From Bacteroidota bacterium (GTDB lineage: Bacteria; Bacteroidota; Bacteroidia; Bacteroidales; Paludibacteraceae): DNA of 64,000 bases. Both the position numbers and the translations under genes were made by a program. Every line of letters starts with the position of its first letter. Position 1 is the stretch's first letter. Where the stretch lies: the NCBI GenBank assembly GCA_023391625.1, contig JAEWAN010000002.1:1-64000 (forward strand), given 5' to 3'. Below the pieces are notes generated by a model, which saw nothing but the letters and a program-made list of their open reading frames with translations, was not told where the DNA came from and made no database searches. Positions 16,534 to 24,319 of this stretch are shown one piece after another.

Positions 16534-17289
16534 ATGGAAAAGGAAACCTTGAAAGCCTATGTGATCACGGACCTCACGGCGGAACTGGCTGTGGAGGACA
16601 CGGACAGTGAGTACGGCGAAGACGATTATGCCGAGTTGGACGGGCGTGACCTGACCGACTACGAGCCGAGCATCCGGGAACGCATCGAGAAGGAGAAGGA
16701 ACTGCTGGATGACGGCGGCAACCTTGCTCCTTACATCGACAGCTCTATGCCCCGGCTGCGAGAGAACGTGCTCCGCATCGAACCCGACGTGGTGGTCTAC
16801 GATGGGAAACTGTGCGGCTGCGCCATCGTGGAGCTCAAGCAGGAACTGAGCGAACGGGATTGGAACACTCTGTTCGACTACATCTCCGGCCAGTATTCAG
16901 ATGGCTGGGGCGAAGGTTTTGAGCAGCGGGATATCCCGGTGGCGGATGGTGTTCTGAACGTTCACTTTTGGCAGCCGGATCAGCATTGCCCGATTGTGCT
17001 GGATGCTTTGCCCGGTCAGGAACCGGCAGTTCCTCGTCAGGCCCACAAACCCAAGGTGAAGCTGATTGGCCAAGACGGGAATATCTTCTCCATCCTGGGG
17101 CGGGCCAGCCGATTGCTTCGACAGAATGGTCAGAGCAAGCAGGCGGAGGAAATGTTCCGGCGCGTGCAGGGCAGCGGCGATTACTATAAAGCGCTGAATA
17201 TTATCAGCGAGTATGTCCAGACCGAGCTGTCTGCGCCCGAAAAGGGTGACACTGCACCTCGCCCCAAAAGAGATCAACAGGAGAGGTGA
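16534..17289 (+). CDS. ICE accessory protein, unknown function
   Basis: 251 residues, not confidently recognised; AAAGGAGG precedes the ATG. The N-terminal third is very acidic (AVEDTDSEYGEDDYAELDGRD), the middle contains LFDYISGQYSDGWGEGFEQR, and the C-terminal part (NIFSILGRASRLLRQNGQ, AEEMFRRVQGSGDYYKALNII) recurs in ICE-borne and phage-borne proteins of Clostridia. The last 20 residues are hydrophilic. Overlap with the next gene points to co-expression. Possible antirestriction or anti-defence role by context only. Confidence 0.5.
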   Translation: MEKETLKAYVITDLTAELAVEDTDSEYGEDDYAELDGRDLTDYEPSIRERIEKEKELLDDGGNLAPYIDSSMPRLRENVLRIEPDVVVYDGKLCGCAIVELKQELSERDWNTLFDYISGQYSDGWGEGFEQRDIPVADGVLNVHFWQPDQHCPIVLDALPGQEPAVPRQAHKPKVKLIGQDGNIFSILGRASRLLRQNGQSKQAEEMFRRVQGSGDYYKALNIISEYVQTELSAPEKGDTAPRPKRDQQER

Positions 17290-17294
17290 TGCAG

Positions 17295-17642
17295 ATGTCC
17301 GTTTCCAACTATGATCTGCTGCAGGCCAAAGTGGATGCCGAACTGGCCCGGTATACAGAGGAACTCATGAGCCACGGACCGCAGGAGGTCGTGGACAATG
17401 CCTATGAACTTGTGATCAAGAGCGAACTGGCGGTTCGTTTGGAAAGCGCCTTTTTGAGCAAACAGCAGATCCGCGCGCTCCTGGATCAGGAGAATCCGCT
17501 GGCCTACATCTATGGACGCTGGGAGAATGACCACGCCGCCATTGGTGATCTGCTGTGCGATACCATCTACACGGCGGGCAACGACGCCCACAGAGAAAGA
17601 CTGACCAAAAATAAGCAGCGCAGAAAGGAGGAAACTCGATGA
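17295..17642 (+). CDS. DUF3848-type protein
   Basis: 115 residues if the ATG at 17295 is used (AGGAGAGG eight bases before); GTG 17286 and ATG 17289 are in frame but too close to that site. The pattern (YDLLQAKVDAELARYTEELM, EVVDNAYELVIKSELAVRLE, LSKQQIRALL) matches DUF3848, a small all-helical domain of ICE and phage proteins of unknown role. It overlaps the following gene by four bases. Confidence 0.7.
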   Translation: MSVSNYDLLQAKVDAELARYTEELMSHGPQEVVDNAYELVIKSELAVRLESAFLSKQQIRALLDQENPLAYIYGRWENDHAAIGDLLCDTIYTAGNDAHRERLTKNKQRRKEETR

Positions 17643-18256
17643 ATCAGAAGTATGAAATCAGCGAGATCGCTCATCCCAAATATCCCTGGCTGCACCGGAT
17701 CCGTGCCTTAAGCGATGTACGCCCCGGTGTCCAGAAAGGCGACTTGGGCGGATACGTCCAGGGTACAGAAAATCTGAGCCAGGAAGGAACCTGCTGGATC
17801 TTCGACAATGCCATTGCCTGCGATGACGCATTTGTAAATCAGCAGGCAGTTTTGGGCGAATATGCCGTGGTTCGGGGTTCCGCACTCGTTTCGGGCAATG
17901 CGAAAGTTCGCGGGAATGCGGTGGTGGACGATCATGCGCTTGTCATGAATGGTATGGTCAGGGGGTATGCCCATGTAGCAGGGAATGCCTGCATCTGTGC
18001 CGACAAAGTAACGGAGCATGAGCCGACCGTTCAGGAACACGCCAGCGTGTATGGTGTTGTGGCAGGAAATGTGTGTGTGGAGGAAAGCGCCATTGTTCTG
18101 CCCGGAGCACGCATCGAAAATCCCACGCCGGATCGGTTCCGGTTGCTTGCCACCCGAATCGAGATCGAGAGATCGTATTATCGCATGTACGGGCGACCGG
18201 AACCGGCAGCCCGGGATAAAGAATCCCAAACCAAAGCCTCAAATCACGAACGATAA
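17639..18256 (+). CDS. left-handed beta-helix (hexapeptide-like) protein
   Basis: 205 residues; ATGA overlap with the previous stop. From about residue 35 to 160 the sequence follows a six-residue rhythm (DNAIACDDAFVNQQAVLG, GSALVSGNAKVRGNAVVDDHA, GYAHVAGNACICA) as in YdcK-like and acyltransferase-type parallel beta-helices. No acyltransferase active-site His is obvious, so it is more likely a structural or binding protein. The N-terminal PWLHRIRAL..VQKGDLGGYV block is typical of the ICE and phage members of this group. Confidence 0.7.
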   Translation: MNQKYEISEIAHPKYPWLHRIRALSDVRPGVQKGDLGGYVQGTENLSQEGTCWIFDNAIACDDAFVNQQAVLGEYAVVRGSALVSGNAKVRGNAVVDDHALVMNGMVRGYAHVAGNACICADKVTEHEPTVQEHASVYGVVAGNVCVEESAIVLPGARIENPTPDRFRLLATRIEIERSYYRMYGRPEPAARDKESQTKASNHER

Positions 18257-18265
18257 AAAGAAAGG

Positions 18266-19087
18266 ATGATGCCTCTGAGTAAAACCAATGAACTGAATCT
18301 GATCATGAACGAGAACGCAAAACTAACTGTGGAACACAGCGGCGGTGACGGCTGGACCATTCTGCATGGGGATATGCTGAACCTCATGCGTTCCTTTGAG
18401 AGCGGAGTGTTTGACGCGGTCATCACCGACCCGCCCTATGCCAGCGGCGGCGCCAGCCAGACGGCCAAGAACCGCACTACCAACCAGAAGTACAGCAGCA
18501 TGAGTCCGGACAAGGCGCTGCCGGATTTTGCCGGCGACCAGAAGGACCAGCGCAGCTGGACGAACTGGTGCACCGAATGGCTCACCGAAGCAAACCGGGT
18601 CTGTAAGCCGGGAGCGGTGCTGGTGGTGTTCATCGACTGGCGTATGGCGCCCTGCCTCTCGGATGCGCTCCAGCGTGCCGACTGGATCTGGCGCGGGCAG
18701 ATCGTGTGGGACAAACAGACCTGCCGTCCGCAGCGAGGTCGATTCCGGCAGCAGAGTGAATTTGCCCTGTGGGCATCCAAGGGGCCGCTTCCTGTGGACC
18801 GGCCCGTGGGCTGTCTGCCCGGCGTCTTCCGCTACACCAATCCGGCCAACCGCATCCATGTGACCGAGAAGCCGCTGCAGCTCATGCGGGATGTGGTGCA
18901 GATCTGTGTGCCGGGTGGCCGCATTCTGGATCCCTTCGCAGGGGCAGGCACTACGGTGCTCGCTTCGGTGCTGGAAGGTTACGAGGCGGTGGGCATTGAG
19001 ATCACCGACGCCTACTACAAACTGGGGTCCGACCGTGTCCGTTTTGCGCTCGGAGCGCGGGAATCAGAGGCTGAACCTGTCGAATAA
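18266..19087 (+). CDS. DNA methyltransferase, amino (N6-A or N4-C) type, beta class
   Basis: 273 residues. Motif IV DPPYASGG (about residue 55) precedes motif I ILDPFAGAGTTVLA (about 220), the order of beta-class enzymes; the intervening part holds the target-recognition region (VWDKQTCRPQRGRFRQQSEF). DPPY favours N6-adenine. It methylates DNA using SAM. No restriction nuclease is adjacent. Together with dcm and metK it makes a self-contained methylation set for an ICE entering restricting hosts. The start is 18266 (AAAGG adjacent) or 18269. Confidence 0.9.
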   Translation: MMPLSKTNELNLIMNENAKLTVEHSGGDGWTILHGDMLNLMRSFESGVFDAVITDPPYASGGASQTAKNRTTNQKYSSMSPDKALPDFAGDQKDQRSWTNWCTEWLTEANRVCKPGAVLVVFIDWRMAPCLSDALQRADWIWRGQIVWDKQTCRPQRGRFRQQSEFALWASKGPLPVDRPVGCLPGVFRYTNPANRIHVTEKPLQLMRDVVQICVPGGRILDPFAGAGTTVLASVLEGYEAVGIEITDAYYKLGSDRVRFALGARESEAEPVE

Positions 19088-19133
19088 AGCCGTGGCAATC
19101 CACATGGATTGCCAGAACCTAAACGAAACTGAA

Positions 19134-19171
19134 GGTGGTAATCCAGGTGGATTGCCACCCTTTTCTTTTTA
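19134..19171 (+). terminator. terminator after the methylase operon
   Basis: GGTGGTAATCC pairs with GGATTGCCACC around AGGT, followed by CTTTTCTTTTT. Just before it, at 19093-19114, lies another imperfect palindrome sharing the words GGCAATCC/GGATTGCC, so two hairpins with related stems stand in tandem. Confidence 0.85.
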
Positions 19172-19199
19172 TATGTGACCAAGGAAAGGAACGAGTGAA

Positions 19200-19538
19200 A
19201 TGGAAAAAGCGTTTGCGTATATTTGCGCTTCTGCCGAGACCGCCCCCCGCATTCTGAAACGGTACTGCCGCAAGGTATACGAATTGGGGTATGTACCCAT
19301 CTGTCCGGCGCTGAACGATGCCCAGTACCTGGCGTTGAGCAATTCCGACGAATTGCGGGATCTGCACAGCATCGCGCTGCAGAAGCTGGCCCGCTGCCGG
19401 ATGCTGGTGGTCTGCGGCAAGGAGATCAGCCACGATATGTCGGTGGAGATCGGTTTTGCCGAGAAGCGGCACCTGATCTGTACGACCCTTGATGGCCTCG
19501 CCAGAATCCAGGATGCGGAGGACGCGGGCATCGAATAA
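19200..19538 (+). CDS. DUF7768/DUF4406-like nucleotide-binding fold protein
   Basis: 112 residues. The pattern AYICASAETAPRILKRYCRKVYELGYVPICPAL, then ALQKLARCRMLVVCG and ISHDMSVEIGFAE resembles DUF7768/DUF4406, Rossmann-like proteins related to nucleoside deoxyribosyltransferases. Such genes are frequent in phages and ICEs; substrate unknown. It is preceded by a terminator and followed by the oriT-like stretch, so it probably has its own promoter. AAAGGA upstream of the ATG supports the start. Confidence 0.65.
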   Translation: MEKAFAYICASAETAPRILKRYCRKVYELGYVPICPALNDAQYLALSNSDELRDLHSIALQKLARCRMLVVCGKEISHDMSVEIGFAEKRHLICTTLDGLARIQDAEDAGIE

Positions 19539-19584
19539 ATGCCTTCTCTTTTTTTCTCAGCGGGTGACTGATTTTGCAAGCATA

Positions 19585-19640
19585 GCGTTTGGATATCCAA
19601 ACGCACTTTTGGGGAGAACCCCAAACCCCCGTCAGCTGCC
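19585..19640 (+). other. candidate ICE origin of transfer (oriT)
   Basis: Between a stop codon and the first mobilisation genes lies a 130-base non-coding stretch with stacked inverted repeats: the perfect 20-base palindrome GCGTTTGGATATCCAAACGC (19585-19604), then TTTGGGG/CCCCAAA (19608-19614/19619-19625) and a run of C, then CAGCTGCC/TGCGCAGC-like bases. Position just upstream of mobC and the MOBP relaxase, and the hairpin-then-conserved-core layout, are what is expected for oriT. The nick site is not identified. Confidence 0.6.
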
Positions 19641-19668
19641 TGCGCAGCCATAACGCCGAAGTGAGGTG

Positions 19669-20106
19669 ATGAACTTGGAAGAAAAGCAGTTTGCCGTGTT
19701 TTGCCGGAAGGCCAGCGATGTGGATGAGTTGGCCGCAAGTGCGGCATCGCCCGGTATGCAGAAGACCCGTACCGCCTTTCAGGTGGAAAAGGTGGTTGTT
19801 CTTTCGGATGCAGAATACGCCATCTTTCGCAAAGAAGGTTTCATGCAGGATCAGATTTTCCTGTTTGAAAACAGCAACTATATGTGGTTCGATCCTTCCG
19901 AATCCTGCTGGCACTGCCTGCTGGTCAAGGGTGAACACAGCCGGGAAGGAATTCTGGTGGAAGCTGAAGGGTACTTCTACGCCCGGTATGCAGCCCATGT
20001 GCCGGACTGCGGCAAGGTACGAGTAGGAGTTGTGCCGGTGCAATTTGAGTGTCCGGCCCAGCCGCCCCGGCAGCAGAAAAAGCAGAAAGGGGAGCATGAG
20101 CGTTGA
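19669..20106 (+). CDS. small ICE protein, possibly DUF6329
   Basis: 145 residues, start at ATG 19669 (GTG 19666 and TTG 19675 are alternatives around the GAGGTGAT site). The core CWHCLLVKGEHSREGILVEAEGYFYARYAAHVP is a pattern I associate with DUF6329, a family of small ICE proteins without known role; this label is from memory. The C-terminal 20 residues are basic and Gln/Lys-rich. It lies between oriT and mobC and overlaps mobC, so it is likely expressed with the relaxosome. Confidence 0.55.
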   Translation: MNLEEKQFAVFCRKASDVDELAASAASPGMQKTRTAFQVEKVVVLSDAEYAIFRKEGFMQDQIFLFENSNYMWFDPSESCWHCLLVKGEHSREGILVEAEGYFYARYAAHVPDCGKVRVGVVPVQFECPAQPPRQQKKQKGEHER

Positions 20107-20411
20107 GAAAACGGAACCATGTAGTTTCTCTGCATCTGAACAGAAAGGAACTGGCGCATCTGGAAACGCAGGTGGAACTGAGCGGACAGTCGCGGGAGGA
20201 ATATCTGCGCACCCTCATCATGGGCGCCCAGCTCCGCGCTCGTCCCTGTACCCACCATGCGGACTTGCTGCGTAAGGTGGCGGGCCTGTGCAACAACGCC
20301 AATCAGCTGGCGCGCGTTGCCAATACCTACGGCGAAGCAGATGCGGCCAGTGTGGAGGAAATGACCCGCATTGCCCACGAAGTCTGGAAGGAAGTGAGGG
20401 AGAACTGGTAA
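20103..20411 (+). CDS. mobC: MobC relaxosome accessory protein
   Basis: 102 residues from TTG 20103 (AAAGGGGAG eight bases upstream). It begins with a ribbon-helix-helix (KRNHVVSLHLNRKELAHLETQVELSGQSREEYLRTLIMG) and continues with LLRKVAGLCNNANQLARVANTYG, the standard MobC hallmark. It binds oriT and helps the relaxase open the strand. It is directly followed, without gap, by the relaxase ATG. Confidence 0.88.
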   Translation: MRKRNHVVSLHLNRKELAHLETQVELSGQSREEYLRTLIMGAQLRARPCTHHADLLRKVAGLCNNANQLARVANTYGEADAASVEEMTRIAHEVWKEVRENW

Positions 20412-21752
20412 ATGGCGTATACGTCCGTTATCCCCGTCCACCGCCTGAAGGCCAGCGTGGAATATGTGCTGGATGAAAAAAAGACTTCCCGAGGACAGAA
20501 TGCAAAATCCCTGGAGGAAGCGGTGGACTATGCCCTCAACCGGGCCAAGACAGAACAGGATCTGTTTGAGTCAGCCATTGACTGTACCTGCGAAACCGCT
20601 TTTGAGGATATGTGCCGAATCAAGGAGATGTGGCATAAGACCGGCGGAGTACAAGGATTTCACTTGGTACAGAGTTTCGCGGCAGGGGAGGTGACCCCCG
20701 AACTGGCCCACCGGATCGGACTGGAATTTGCCGGGCAGCTGCTTCAGGGCCGATATCAGGCGGTGGTCAGCACCCATCTGAATACCGGACATATCCACAA
20801 CCATATCGTCTGGAATTCCGTAGCGATCCAGGACGGGAAAAAGTACCGCAGCAATGCCAGAAGCTACTACACCGAGGTGCGGGCGAAATCCGATGCGCTG
20901 TGCAAACAGCATGGACTATCTGTCATTGAGTCGAACCAATCAGACCCAGCAGGGCGGCCATATCCACAATGGTTGGCCGAACAGGAAAATCGTCCCACAT
21001 GGAAAGCCGCGATCCAGCAGGACATCGACGAAGTAATCAACGAGGTTTTCACATGGAATCAGTTCGTCCGAGCTCTGGAAGGAAAGGGCTACATTCTTCG
21101 GCTGAACCGCAAATATATCACCCTCCAGCCACCAGGCAAAGCCCGGCCTGTCCGTTTCAAGACCTTGGGCAACAACTATACCCCGGAAGCCATCCGCCGC
21201 CGTATCCTGTACCCGGAGAGAAACTCACCGACTGGGAACGAGAGATCACTGCCGCCAGCACTCCGCACATTGCTCAGCGAGCGGCCGGCACGCAAAGTCA
21301 CCGGTTTGCAGAAGCTGTATGTGATTTATTTGTTTCAGGTGGGAGTGCTGCCCACAAAACCGGTGTACATGAGTTATGCGGTGCGGGAGGACATCCGCAA
21401 ACTGGACCAGCGCATTGCACAGGTGGAGTTCATTCTCAAAAACGAGATCCAGGACCGAGGGCAGCTAAATGAGATGCGGTGTGCAGCCGAGGGCGAAATC
21501 GAAAGACTGCTGAAAGAGCGGCGCGGCCTGTATCGCCGCGATCCGGATTCGCCCCGCATCCAGGAGATCACAGCCAGACTGAAAGAAATCAGACGAACAG
21601 CGAAGCTGTGCCGGGACATCGAGGAACATTCCCTTGCCATCGAGCAGCGTCTCGAAGAAGCCCGGAAAGAGCGGGAACAGCGTGAAGCTATGGAACAGGA
21701 AACCCGCAGCGAACAGGAACAGAAAGAAAACACAAAGGAGATAAGCAAATGA
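20412..21752 (+). CDS. MOBP-type relaxase
   Basis: 446 residues. The N-terminal half is a relaxase/mobilisation nuclease domain: motif I Tyr is probably in the first 30 residues (AYTSVIPVHRLKASVEYVL), and motif III is HLNTGHIHNHIVWNSV (about 122-137) with the metal-binding His triad. The C-terminal 120 residues are Arg/Glu-rich coiled coil. It nicks oriT, attaches to the 5' end and leads the strand into the recipient through VirD4. It starts right after the mobC stop and overlaps DUF4314 by four bases. Confidence 0.92.
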   Translation: MAYTSVIPVHRLKASVEYVLDEKKTSRGQNAKSLEEAVDYALNRAKTEQDLFESAIDCTCETAFEDMCRIKEMWHKTGGVQGFHLVQSFAAGEVTPELAHRIGLEFAGQLLQGRYQAVVSTHLNTGHIHNHIVWNSVAIQDGKKYRSNARSYYTEVRAKSDALCKQHGLSVIESNQSDPAGRPYPQWLAEQENRPTWKAAIQQDIDEVINEVFTWNQFVRALEGKGYILRLNRKYITLQPPGKARPVRFKTLGNNYTPEAIRRRILYPERNSPTGNERSLPPALRTLLSERPARKVTGLQKLYVIYLFQVGVLPTKPVYMSYAVREDIRKLDQRIAQVEFILKNEIQDRGQLNEMRCAAEGEIERLLKERRGLYRRDPDSPRIQEITARLKEIRRTAKLCRDIEEHSLAIEQRLEEARKEREQREAMEQETRSEQEQKENTKEISK

Positions 21753-22021
21753 ATCGAATTCCGTCACGAGAGCAGGTAGAGAACCTGCGTCAAAGATATC
21801 CGGTAGGAACACGGATCGTTCTGCACCGCATGGACGACCCCTATGCACCGATTCCGCCCGGCACAAAAGGAACGGTGACCTATGTGGATGATATGGGGCA
21901 GATCGGCGTGAATTGGGACAATGGCTCCGGCCTGTCCCTTGTGCCCGGGGAAGATTCTTTTTCCAAGGTATCCGGGCCGGAGAAGACAAAACCCAAACCC
22001 GACCGCGGCATGGACCGCTGA
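21749..22021 (+). CDS. DUF4314 protein
   Basis: 90 residues with the full DUF4314 pattern (LRQRYPVGTRIVLHRMDDPY, IPPGTKGTVTYVDDMGQIGV, NWDNGSGLSLVPGED). A small SH3-like barrel of unknown function that regularly sits next to relaxase genes in Clostridia ICEs. ATGA overlap with the relaxase shows translational coupling. Confidence 0.88.
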   Translation: MNRIPSREQVENLRQRYPVGTRIVLHRMDDPYAPIPPGTKGTVTYVDDMGQIGVNWDNGSGLSLVPGEDSFSKVSGPEKTKPKPDRGMDR

Positions 22022-22038
22022 AAGGCAGGTGAAACAAG

Positions 22039-22872
22039 ATGAACTATGGCAGTGACCCCGCCGATCAGATCGTCCGAATTTCGCTGGAAGGCACCGAAAT
22101 GGTGCTCAAGCTGTCTGGCTTGGCGGCGAAGAACTTCGCGCTTTTTGTGTATGCGGTTTTGAATGACCAGCAGAAGGTGCGAGGAAAAACGAAACTGGTG
22201 CGGATGCTGAAAGAGCGCCGCCCCTTTAAGTTCTTCACGGTGCCGGAAGACCGCATGAAGGAATTCGCCAGAGAGGCGAAAGACCATGGTCTGCTGTATA
22301 CTGCGATCCGCAACAAACAGCGTCCGGGCCAGATCGAGCTGGTAGTGTTTGCCGACGACGCAGCCAAGGTAAACCGGATCCTCGACAATATGGGGCTGGA
22401 CTTTGTGAAGGCACAGTCGGGCGAGGCCAGGTTCGAGGAACCCGGAAAAGAGCAGCATGAGAAAGCGCCGGAGCAGAATGCACCGGGCAGTGAACAGCCG
22501 CCTGAGACACAGACGGTGCAGACCCCCGATGGTGCGGTGGACTTCGAGGTCGGCGCAGAGGAAGAAGCGTTTAACTTCACCGGGGAAGGTGATGCGCAGA
22601 AGGAACAGGAGCCGGAAAATTTTACTCCTGGCCGGGAGCAAACGGATGCGGCCCCGGCGGAAAAGAGTCCGTCCGAGCCTTCCTCGCCCAGCAGCGGCTC
22701 CTCCTCCGCGGAATCCGGCGGTGAACAGAAACCTTCGGTGAAACAGGAGCTGGAAAACATCCGCAAGGAGCAGGAGGCAAAAAAGGAAGAAAAAGCGAAG
22801 CCGCCTCAGCGCCAGAACAAAACGCCCGGTCGTAACCGCCGGAAGAAAAAGAAAAAATCGAAAGGCAGGTAA
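22039..22872 (+). CDS. pcfB: PcfB family (DUF3801) transfer protein
   Basis: 277 residues. Residues 1-130 are PcfB/DUF3801-like (GTEMVLKLSGLAAKNFALFVYAVLNDQQ, FTVPEDRMKEFAREAKDHGLLY, VFADDAAKVNRILDNMGL). The rest is a disordered Pro/Glu/Ser segment ending in a very basic Lys/Arg tail. In pCF10, PcfB interacts with the VirD4-type coupling protein and relaxosome; the same role is inferred here because the VirD4 gene lies 1.4 kb downstream. Confidence 0.85.
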   Translation: MNYGSDPADQIVRISLEGTEMVLKLSGLAAKNFALFVYAVLNDQQKVRGKTKLVRMLKERRPFKFFTVPEDRMKEFAREAKDHGLLYTAIRNKQRPGQIELVVFADDAAKVNRILDNMGLDFVKAQSGEARFEEPGKEQHEKAPEQNAPGSEQPPETQTVQTPDGAVDFEVGAEEEAFNFTGEGDAQKEQEPENFTPGREQTDAAPAEKSPSEPSSPSSGSSSAESGGEQKPSVKQELENIRKEQEAKKEEKAKPPQRQNKTPGRNRRKKKKKSKGR

Positions 22873-22877
22873 TTTGA

Positions 22878-23831
22878 ATGGATCTTTCCAAAATGATCAA
22901 GAATCGCGAAGTGGAGCAGCAGGAATCGCAGCCGGATGGGCAGCGTCTGTCCAAGGAAGAATATGCCGCCATGAAAAAGGCGGAACGTGAGGACCTGTGG
23001 GCCAGGGTGGACGCCCAGGCGCAGGAAGTCTTCCGGGACGATACGGCCATGAAGGGCTTTCTCGATTTCATGGCCCGATGCACCCCGCAGAGCACCCGCA
23101 ATCTGCTGATCCTCTACGATCAGAACCCGGAGATCACCCATCCCCGTACCTTTGAAAAGTGGAAGGAAGCAGGGCGGTCGGTGCGGACCGGGGAAACCGG
23201 GTACGCTTTCTTTGCAGACAGCAAATATGAACGGGAAGACGGAACGATGGCAAACGGCTATGAGATCCTCAAGGCGTTCGACATCAGCCAGACGCGGGGA
23301 CCGCAGCCTTATCCCGCTCAGCCGCATCTGCCGGAAGAAGTGATCGCCGCCATGATCGAGAACAGCCCGGTTCCGCTGGCGTTGTCGGACCAGCTGCCCC
23401 AGGGAGTGCAGGCGCAGTATGTGCCCAAGCAGCGCACGATTTATGTGCGCAACGGCATGGACGAGATGGCGACTCTGTGCGCCATTGCCCGCGAACAGGC
23501 TCATGCATCTTTTGACGCAGTGGGCACCGGGTATTACCGCCAGGCGTATGCGGCGCAGAGCTACTGTGCCGCCTATGTGGTGGCGCAGAAGTTCGGCCTG
23601 GATACCTCCGGCTTCAAGTTCGATAAGGTGTGCCAGTCCTGTGCCGGAAAGGATGCGCAGGAACTGCGCGCCTTCCTCAGTGATGTGAAACGGGCGGCCT
23701 ATTCCATCAACCGTGAGGTACAGTGTGGGTTTCGGGAGATGGAGCAGGCGATCCAACCCGACGAGTTTTCGGTAGACAAAGGGAAGGCTTCCAAAGCGGC
23801 GAAAGCCGAAAAGCAGTCGGAAAGCCGTTGA
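22878..23831 (+). CDS. ArdC-like protein with degenerate metallopeptidase motif
   Basis: 317 residues. Residues about 25-140 look like the ArdC N-terminal ssDNA-binding region (FLDFMARCTPQSTRNLLILYDQNPEITHPRTFEKWKE shortened here). The C-terminal half has the zincin-like part, but the usual HExxH helix reads AREQAHASF, so the first His is Arg and zinc catalysis is doubtful. The late YAAQSYCAAYVVAQKFGLDTS segment is typical of ArdC relatives. Probable role: binding and protecting the transferred strand. It sits six bases after pcfB. Confidence 0.7.
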   Translation: MDLSKMIKNREVEQQESQPDGQRLSKEEYAAMKKAEREDLWARVDAQAQEVFRDDTAMKGFLDFMARCTPQSTRNLLILYDQNPEITHPRTFEKWKEAGRSVRTGETGYAFFADSKYEREDGTMANGYEILKAFDISQTRGPQPYPAQPHLPEEVIAAMIENSPVPLALSDQLPQGVQAQYVPKQRTIYVRNGMDEMATLCAIAREQAHASFDAVGTGYYRQAYAAQSYCAAYVVAQKFGLDTSGFKFDKVCQSCAGKDAQELRAFLSDVKRAAYSINREVQCGFREMEQAIQPDEFSVDKGKASKAAKAEKQSESR

Positions 23832-23885
23832 GCCGATTGTTTTCCGTTTGTTTTCAATTGCCGGATAGCTTTTCTCTTCCCTTTG

Positions 23886-23894
23886 TGATATGGT
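23886..23894 (+). promoter_or_regulatory. possible extended -10 promoter
   Basis: In the 105-base gap before the next gene there is TGATATGGT, an extended -10 box, with no strong -35 at 17 bases (TTGCCG at 23858 is too far). Plausible start of the transcript for the coupling-protein region, but weak on sequence alone. Confidence 0.25.
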
Positions 23895-23936
23895 AAGGAT
23901 AAAGAAAGATACGTCACAAGAGGGAGGCAGAGCAGA

Positions 23937-24242
23937 ATGGCGGAAAAACAGCGGTTTCTGAAAATCGACTATATCGAGCATAACATGCTGATCGCGGCAC
24001 TGCTGCAGGTCCTTGAGACCGCAGGGCCGGAATTGACCGAACGGGCACAGTCTCTGGGCGAAAAGGTACATGCCTGTAAAGACGGCCGGCTGTTTCTCAA
24101 AGATGATGAGTTCGATCTGGCCCTCTATGTGATGAATGAGCTGCGCAACACCTACCTTGCAGCAGATCGCGGCTGCGGCGCTATGGACAAGCTCATGCTC
24201 CGGCTGATGAAAAGCAAATACAAGCGTGTACCTGCGCGCTGA
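23937..24242 (+). CDS. small helical ICE protein
   Basis: 101 residues, ATG with GGGAGG upstream. All-helical and charged (IDYIEHNMLIAALLQVLETAGPELT, LALYVMNELRNTYLAADRGCGAMDKLMLRLM). No motif recognised. It is followed immediately by a strong terminator, which separates it from VirD4. Confidence 0.55.
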   Translation: MAEKQRFLKIDYIEHNMLIAALLQVLETAGPELTERAQSLGEKVHACKDGRLFLKDDEFDLALYVMNELRNTYLAADRGCGAMDKLMLRLMKSKYKRVPAR

Positions 24243-24254
24243 TGAAACTGCATC

Positions 24255-24297
24255 GCCCCGAGCCGTCTGGGATCATCCCGGCGGCTCGGGGCTTTTT
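24255..24297 (+). terminator. terminator between small gene and virD4
   Basis: An 11-bp stem (GCCCCGAGCCG with CGGCTCGGGGC) followed by CTTTTTG. Any reading of VirD4 from the ATG at 24242 would have to translate through this hairpin, which argues for the later start at 24320. Confidence 0.85.
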
Positions 24298-24319
24298 GTG
24301 TGAATGGGAGGGGATATCC

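Noticed and set aside
19093..19171. CRISPR-like repeat from the two GGCAATCC/GGATTGCC hairpins
   Set aside because: Only two imperfect palindromes close together, the second a plain terminator; no spaced array, no cas genes.
24242..24319. VirD4 start at ATG 24242
   Set aside because: The lead would translate through a strong terminator and has no family resemblance; GGGAGGGG before ATA 24320 fits better.
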